Source: Streptosporangiaceae bacterium (GTDB lineage Bacteria; Actinomycetota; Actinomycetes; Streptosporangiales; Streptosporangiaceae). Taken from it: DNA of 9,442 nt. Under the pieces are notes generated by a model. That model was not told the origin of the DNA. It was given only the letters and a program-made list of their open reading frames with translations, and did no database searches. The translations under genes were made by a program, and so were the position numbers. The stretch's first letter is position 1, and each line of letters begins with the position of its first letter. Positions 5,435-9,442 of the stretch are shown piece after piece. Location of the stretch: NCBI GenBank assembly GCA_030041195.1, contig JASHOI010000455.1, forward strand, positions 1-9,442, written 5' to 3'.

Positions 5435-6250
5435 TTAGCGCTTGCGGCCGACGCCAACCAGGCACCAGAACTGGCTGGGATCGTCGGGCACGTCGTCGGG
5501 GGAGTCGGGCCGCCACTCCGGGAGGTAGACCAGGCCGGGCTCCACCAGGTCGAAGCCGTCGAAGAACCGCAGGATCTCCGCGCGGGTGCGGGTATGGATG
5601 TCCGTGCCGACGCTGCGGCTGTAGACCGTCTCGGTCGCCTGTGCCAGCGTGGGCCTGCTCTCGCTGGTGAGATGGGAGAGCACCAGGTAGCTTCCGGGCG
5701 CGAGCGCGTCGCGCAGCGTGGCCACGATCCGCCACGGGTCCTCGGCGTCGGTGACGAAGTGCAGCACCATCCCGAGCAGCAGCCCCGCCGGCCGGGCCAG
5801 GTCGATGAGCCGGCGGACCTCGTGGTCGGCGAGGATCTGCCGCGGCTCACGCAGGTCGGCCTCGACGATCCCGGCGTCGGTGTTGAGGTCCAGCATCGCC
5901 AGGGCGTGCGCGACCGCCACCGGGTCGACGTCGACGTAGGCCACCCTGGCGCCCAGGGCGGCCTGCTGGGCGATCTCGTGCACGTTCCCCTCGGTCGGGA
6001 TGCCCGAGCCGATGTCGAGGAACTGGTGGATGCCCTGCGCGGCCAGGAACCGCACCGCCCGGCCGAGGAACGCCCGGTTGGCCCGTACGCCGGGCCGTGT
6101 GTTCGGCTCGACCGCGAGGATCGCCCGGGCGGCGTCCTGGTCGGCCAGGAAGTTGTGGGTACCGCCGAGTAAGTAGTCGTAGACACGGGCCGGATTCGCC
6201 CGCTTCGTATCGACTCCGGGCGGAACCCAGCCCGGCTCGTCGGGATTCAC
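5435..6250 (-). CDS. SAM-dependent methyltransferase, DUF574/SAV2177 family (Methyltransf_19)
   Basis: A 271-residue protein of a methyltransferase family abundant in actinomycetes and mostly of unknown substrate. The family hallmark PARVYDYLLGGTHNFLADQDAA spans residues 20-41. The SAM-binding motif I is FLDIGSGIPTEGNVHE (78-92), followed by the acidic-strand motif YVDVDPVAVAHA (105-116) and VEADLREP (129-136). The core fold continues through LLLGMVLHFV and YLVLSHLT, and the protein ends in strands around FWCLVGVGRK. GTG 6250 is the only start that keeps the conserved N-terminus; only a weak GCAGG precedes it. It is divergent from the acyl-CoA ligase (75 bp between starts) and followed on the same strand by the sigma fragment. 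Many copies exist per genome in such organisms, so its neighbours say little about its role. Confidence 0.93.
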   Translation of the reverse strand: MNPDEPGWVPPGVDTKRANPARVYDYLLGGTHNFLADQDAARAILAVEPNTRPGVRANRAFLGRAVRFLAAQGIHQFLDIGSGIPTEGNVHEIAQQAALGARVAYVDVDPVAVAHALAMLDLNTDAGIVEADLREPRQILADHEVRRLIDLARPAGLLLGMVLHFVTDAEDPWRIVATLRDALAPGSYLVLSHLTSESRPTLAQATETVYSRSVGTDIHTRTRAEILRFFDGFDLVEPGLVYLPEWRPDSPDDVPDDPSQFWCLVGVGRKR

Positions 6251-6325
6251 GCCTGCACGATATCTCAGGGTATGTCGCGGTCGTGCGTCTTCCGCTCGGC
6301 GGGCCTGGGTAGGAAGCTATCTGTC
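6251..6325. other. Divergent intergenic region, methyltransferase / acyl-CoA ligase
   Basis: These 75 bases must hold the promoters of both divergent genes. I see a TATGTC hexamer at 6271-6276 on the plus strand without a fitting -35, and an inverted GCACGA...TCGTGC pair (6255-6260, 6281-6286) whose length is within chance. AGGAAG (6311-6316) is the likely ribosome-binding site for ATG 6326. Confidence 0.35.
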
Positions 6326-7882
6326 ATGCCGGACATCCTCACCCTCTACGCCCAGAGTCAGCCGGACAAGCCCGCGGTCATCGACGACAGGGGCGGCGGC
6401 GATGTCACCCGCTGGACCTACCGCGAGCTGGAGGAACACTCCAACCGCCTGGCCAGCGCGCTGCTCTCGCTCGAGATCCGGCCGGACGAGAAGGTCATCT
6501 GGTGCGGGCCGAACTCCGCGCCGGTGGTGGCGGCGATCAGCGCCGCCAGGAAGGCCGGCAGCGTCGCGGTGCCGCTGAACTACCGGCTGACCGCGGAGGA
6601 GGCGGCCTACGTCATCGGCCACTCCGACGCCACGATCGCGTACGTGGACGCCGAGCAAGCGCCGATGTTCGCGGCCCTGCTCGACCGCGTGGACCGGCTG
6701 CGGCACGTGATCGTGTACGGCGGCCCGGCCCCGGACGGGATGCTCGGCGAGGACTTCGTGGCCGGCTCGCCGGCCAGCCCGCCGCCCGAAGCCGACCCGG
6801 ACGCCGGCGTGGCGACCATGATCTTCACCTCGGGCACCACGGGCAAGCCGAAGGGCGCGCTGCGGCGCACCCGCCCGGGCGAGGCGACCGCGATCGCGCT
6901 CATCGGGCTGATCGGCTACACCCCGGACGACGTCTACCTCACCTCGGGCCCGCTCTACCACAGCGGGCCGTGGGGGTTCATGGGCGGCGCCCTGGCCCTG
7001 GGGCAGACGATCGTGGTGCAGCGCAAGTTCGACCCGGAAGACTGGCTGCGCCTGGTGCACAGCTACCGGGTCTCGTCCACGTTCGCCGCGCCGGCGCCGA
7101 TCCGGATGGTGTGCGCGCTGCCTCCCGAGGTGAAGCAGCGCCACGACGTCTCGTCGGTCAAGCGCATGATCGCCAATGCCGCGCCGTGGAGCTACGCGCT
7201 GAAGGAGCAGTACCTGGCTTACTTCCCCGAGGACTCGCTCTGGGAGGTATACGGGTCGACCGAGCTGGGCGTGAACTGCGTGCTCGAGCCCAAGGACCAG
7301 CGGCGCAAGCCAGGGTCGTGCGGCAAGCCGGCGCCGGGCGTGGAGATCCGGCTGTTCGACGCCGACGGGCACGAGGTGACCGGCACCGGGCCGGACCACA
7401 CCGGCGAGCTGTTCGTCCGCTCGACCGGCGTCTTCAGCGAGTACTACAAGCAGCAGGACAGCTACGACAGTGCCCGGCGCGGCAGCTTCCACACGGTCGG
7501 GGATATCGCCTACCGCGACGACGAGGGCTACTACTACATCTGCGACCGGAAGAACGACATGATCATCTCCGGCGGGATGAACATCTACCCGGCCGAGATC
7601 GAGGCCGCCCTCGAGCAGCACCCGGCGATCTACGAGGCCGCGGTGTTCGGGATCCCCTCTGCGGACTGGGGCGAGGCGGTGCACGCCACGGTCGTGCGCC
7701 GCCCCGGAGCCGAGCTGTCGGCCGCCGACGTGATGGCGTTCAGCCGGGAGCACCTGGCCGGCTACAAGACGCCGAGGTCGGTGGACTTCATCGGCGAGCT
7801 GCCGCGTACCGGCTCGGGCAAGGTGCTGAAAAGGGTGCTGCGCGCCCCGTTCTGGGCCGCGGAGAGCCGCCAGGTCTCCTGA
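6326..7882 (+). CDS. Acyl-CoA synthetase / AMP-dependent ligase (FadD-type)
   Basis: A 518-residue adenylate-forming enzyme that activates a carboxylic acid with ATP to an acyl-AMP and then a CoA thioester. The phosphate-binding loop is MIFTSGTTGKPKGAL (165-179), the aromatic substrate region PLYHSGPWG (209-217), the adenine motif YGSTELG (309-315), the hinge region GDIAYRDDEGYYYICDRKNDMIISGGMNIYPAEIE (392-426), and the catalytic lysine is Lys499 in PRTGSGKVLKR. It is full length, without carrier-protein or thioesterase domains, so a free fatty or aromatic acid is the likely substrate. ATG 6326 is preferred over ATG 6272 because family similarity starts at MPDILTLYAQSQPDKPAVID and AGGAAG lies upstream. 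No beta-oxidation gene is adjacent, so the pathway cannot be inferred. Confidence 0.93.
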   Translation: MPDILTLYAQSQPDKPAVIDDRGGGDVTRWTYRELEEHSNRLASALLSLEIRPDEKVIWCGPNSAPVVAAISAARKAGSVAVPLNYRLTAEEAAYVIGHSDATIAYVDAEQAPMFAALLDRVDRLRHVIVYGGPAPDGMLGEDFVAGSPASPPPEADPDAGVATMIFTSGTTGKPKGALRRTRPGEATAIALIGLIGYTPDDVYLTSGPLYHSGPWGFMGGALALGQTIVVQRKFDPEDWLRLVHSYRVSSTFAAPAPIRMVCALPPEVKQRHDVSSVKRMIANAAPWSYALKEQYLAYFPEDSLWEVYGSTELGVNCVLEPKDQRRKPGSCGKPAPGVEIRLFDADGHEVTGTGPDHTGELFVRSTGVFSEYYKQQDSYDSARRGSFHTVGDIAYRDDEGYYYICDRKNDMIISGGMNIYPAEIEAALEQHPAIYEAAVFGIPSADWGEAVHATVVRRPGAELSAADVMAFSREHLAGYKTPRSVDFIGELPRTGSGKVLKRVLRAPFWAAESRQVS

Positions 7883-7903
7883 GGCCGGGGGCGCTCCCCG
7901 GTC
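7883..7903 (+). terminator. Hairpin after the acyl-CoA ligase gene
   Basis: Immediately after the TGA, GGCCGGGG and CCCCGGTC can pair (eight pairs including one G-U) around a five-base loop. There is no U-tract. It may end or attenuate transcription before the next gene, 48 bases further on. Confidence 0.45.
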
Positions 7904-7951
7904 GCCCAATGGGAATATCCGTGACATGCCGTTTGGCCCCGGCGGGGCGTC

Positions 7952-8968
7952 GTGAGCAGGCTGCAGGCCCTGCAGCAGGACGCCGACCGCCTGCAGCAGC
8001 GCCACGCCTGGCTGGCGTTCCCGCTCGCCGCCTGGCGGAAGTTCTCCGACGACCAGGCGGGGCATCTGGCCGCGCTGATCGCCTACTACGCGTTTGTGTC
8101 GCTTTTCCCGCTGTTCCTGGCGCTGGTCACGATCCTGGACCTGGTGCTGGCCAGCCACGAGGCCTTCCGCGAGCACATCGTCAGCTCCGCGCTGGCCAGC
8201 TACCCGGTGATCGGGCCGCAGCTGAAAAGCAACGTGCACGCGCTGAGCTCGACCGGGCCGGCTCTCGCGGTCGGGCTGATCGGCACCCTGTTCGGGGCCC
8301 GCGGGCTGGCGATGGCCACGCAGAACGCGCTGAACGCGGCCTGGGCCGTGCCGTTTCACCGGCGGCCCAGGTTCGGCCAGTCGATGCTGCGCAGCGCCGG
8401 GCTGATCGCGATCGTGGGGCCGTGCGAGCTGGCCACGCTGGTGCTGTCCGGCCTGTCCGCCGGCGCCGGTCACGTGCTCGGCAGCGTGGCCGCGCGGGCC
8501 GCCGCGATCGCGATCTCGCTGGTGCTCAACGTGGGCGTGTTCTGGCTCGCGTTCCGGCTGGCCACGGCGTCCAAGGTGCGCGCGCGGTCGCTGCTGCTCG
8601 GCGCGGTGATCGCGGCCACCGCCTGGCAGGCGCTGCAGGTCGCCGGCGGGTACCTGGTATCGCACCAGCTGGCCAGGTACTCGGCCCTCTACGGGGTGTT
8701 CGCGGTCGTGCTCGGGCTGCTGGCCTGGCTGTTCCTGCAGGCGCAGATCACCATGTACGCCGTGGAGATCAACGTGGTCAAGGCGTACCGGCTCTGGCCC
8801 CGGAGCGTGATCCGGCCCCGGTTCGTGCCGCCGGACCGGCTCACCGAGGCCGACGTGCGGGCGTACCGGATGTACGCGCGGGCCGAGCAGCGCATGCCGG
8901 GTCTCCGCGTCGAGGTCGAGGAACCCGCCGAGGCCGAGCCCGAGGCGCCCGGCGAGCAAGACCCATAG
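7952..8968 (+). CDS. YihY/BrkB-family (UPF0761) membrane protein
   Basis: A 338-residue integral membrane protein of the YihY/virulence factor BrkB family. Bordetella BrkB was linked to serum resistance, but the general function is unsettled. The hallmark N-terminal segment GHLAALIAYYAFVSLFPLFLALVTIL is at 37-62, and the conserved last helix region YSALYGVFAVVLGLLAWLFLQAQITMYAVEINVV at 243-276. About six membrane segments are visible (42-66, 102-122, 148-172, 182-203, 214-234, 245-268). The N-terminus has a short amphipathic stretch (LQALQQDADRLQQ), and the tail from 280 is charged, ending in an acidic Glu/Pro run (321-337), as in many actinobacterial members. GTG 7952 follows a GGCGGGGC stretch (7941-7948). 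It may be read together with the ligase gene, but the hairpin between them argues for partial separation. It stops 4 bp before the stop of the convergent MFS gene. Confidence 0.9.
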   Translation: MSRLQALQQDADRLQQRHAWLAFPLAAWRKFSDDQAGHLAALIAYYAFVSLFPLFLALVTILDLVLASHEAFREHIVSSALASYPVIGPQLKSNVHALSSTGPALAVGLIGTLFGARGLAMATQNALNAAWAVPFHRRPRFGQSMLRSAGLIAIVGPCELATLVLSGLSAGAGHVLGSVAARAAAIAISLVLNVGVFWLAFRLATASKVRARSLLLGAVIAATAWQALQVAGGYLVSHQLARYSALYGVFAVVLGLLAWLFLQAQITMYAVEINVVKAYRLWPRSVIRPRFVPPDRLTEADVRAYRMYARAEQRMPGLRVEVEEPAEAEPEAPGEQDP

Positions 8969-8972
8969 CGGC

Positions 8973-9442
8973 CTAGGTCTGCGGCAGCCCCGGGCACGGC
9001 CGCAGGCCCGGCTCGCCGGCCGGCCTGATCTCCTGCAGCCGGTCGATCCTGGCCACCGACGGGAACAAGCGTCTCCAGCTCAGGGCGATCGCAAGCGTGA
9101 TCACCCCGCCGCCCACCACCGCAGGAACGGTGCCGACGAGCGAAGCGGCCAGCCCAGACTCGAACGCCCCGAGCTGGTTGGAGGCGCTGATGAACACCAT
9201 CTCCACCGCGGACACCCGGCCGCGGAGCCGGTCCGGCGTTGCCAGCGCGACCGTGGTGGTCCGGATGTTCACGCTGAACATGTCAGCGAAGCCGCTGATC
9301 GCGAGCATGACCAGGGAGAGCACGAACACCCGGGACAGGCCGAAGACGATGATGCTCCCGCCGAACAGCGCGACCACCAGCAGCAGCCTGCGCCCGGCCC
9401 GGCGCACCAGCGGCCGGCGGGTCAGCAGCGCGGCCGCGAGCA
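8973..9442 (-). CDS. MFS transporter, EntS-like (C-terminal part, 5' end outside window)
   Basis: The 155 visible residues are the C-terminal part of a major facilitator superfamily exporter resembling the enterobactin-exporter (EntS/MFS_3) group. The frame is open to the right edge, so the GTG at 9407 is internal. Readable are the cytoplasmic LTRRPLVRRAGRRLLLVVALFGG segment, hydrophobic helices around GGSIIVFGLSRVFVLSLVMLAISGFADMF, and the conserved ALATPDRLRGRVSAVEMVFISASNQLGAFESGLAASLVG stretch, followed by a last helix pair and a short tail. Such proteins export siderophores, drugs or other small molecules by proton antiport; the substrate cannot be told here. It stops with TAG at 8973-8975, four bases from the convergent BrkB-family gene. 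Confidence 0.9.
   Translation of the reverse strand, partial: LAAALLTRRPLVRRAGRRLLLVVALFGGSIIVFGLSRVFVLSLVMLAISGFADMFSVNIRTTTVALATPDRLRGRVSAVEMVFISASNQLGAFESGLAASLVGTVPAVVGGGVITLAIALSWRRLFPSVARIDRLQEIRPAGEPGLRPCPGLPQT

Noticed and set aside
6255..6286. Inverted pair GCACGA / TCGTGC in the methyltransferase-ligase intergenic region as an operator.
   Set aside because: Six-base arms with a 20-base gap are expected by chance at this base composition, and no promoter boxes line up with them.
7954..7999. Repeated CTGCAG/CTGCAGCAG units at the start of the BrkB-family gene as a possible regulatory repeat.
   Set aside because: They encode the repeated LQALQQ...LQQ amphipathic stretch and are explained by Leu-Gln codon choice.
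6317..8959. An 880-codon minus-strand open frame opposite the acyl-CoA ligase and BrkB-family genes, and an 824-codon plus-strand frame at 6502-8976.
   Set aside because: Both lie over genes with clear domain motifs, and their translations are low-complexity Arg/Gly/Ala/Pro-rich with no domain. Long spurious frames are expected in DNA this GC-rich.

Overview
The window is GC-rich, with codon third positions dominated by G/C, short intergenic gaps and GTG starts. It carries families typical of high-GC Actinomycetia: a DUF574/SAV2177-type methyltransferase, SnoaL-tailed ECF sigma sequence and a FadD-type acyl-CoA ligase. It looks like ordinary actinomycete chromosome (Streptosporangiales/Streptomyces-like). 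I see no transposase, phage gene, CRISPR array, tRNA or rRNA, and no gene-free stretch reaches 300 bases.

Region 1 (1-3710) is the most structured part. A leftward operon encodes a GNAT acetyltransferase, then a TetR regulator overlapping it by ATGA, then the first codons of a third gene running off the left edge. Divergently, a rightward two-gene operon encodes an APC-type amino-acid permease and an alpha/beta hydrolase of the proline iminopeptidase type, overlapping as TAATG. The shared control region (1159-1338) holds two copies of a 20-bp palindromic element placed on the leftward promoter, and a separate 20-bp palindrome filling the -35/-10 spacer of the rightward promoter. The simplest reading is a small-molecule-responsive module in which an amino-acid-like or peptide-like compound is imported, hydrolysed and perhaps acetylated under TetR control. 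The substrate is unknown.

Region 2 (3721-6250) is leftward. It has a TIM-barrel-like protein of unknown function, a sigma-factor fragment consisting only of sigma region 4 plus a SnoaL-like domain (region 2 is missing), and the DUF574 methyltransferase. Perfect hairpins of 13 bp and 12 bp flank the sigma fragment.

Region 3 (6326-9442) starts divergently from the methyltransferase with a FadD-type acyl-CoA ligase, followed after a hairpin by a YihY/BrkB-family membrane protein. That gene meets the 3' end of a leftward MFS exporter, truncated by the window edge, only 4 bp away.

No gene set here amounts to a clearly new defence or biosynthetic system. The best leads are the operator architecture of Region 1 and the sigma factor lacking region 2.
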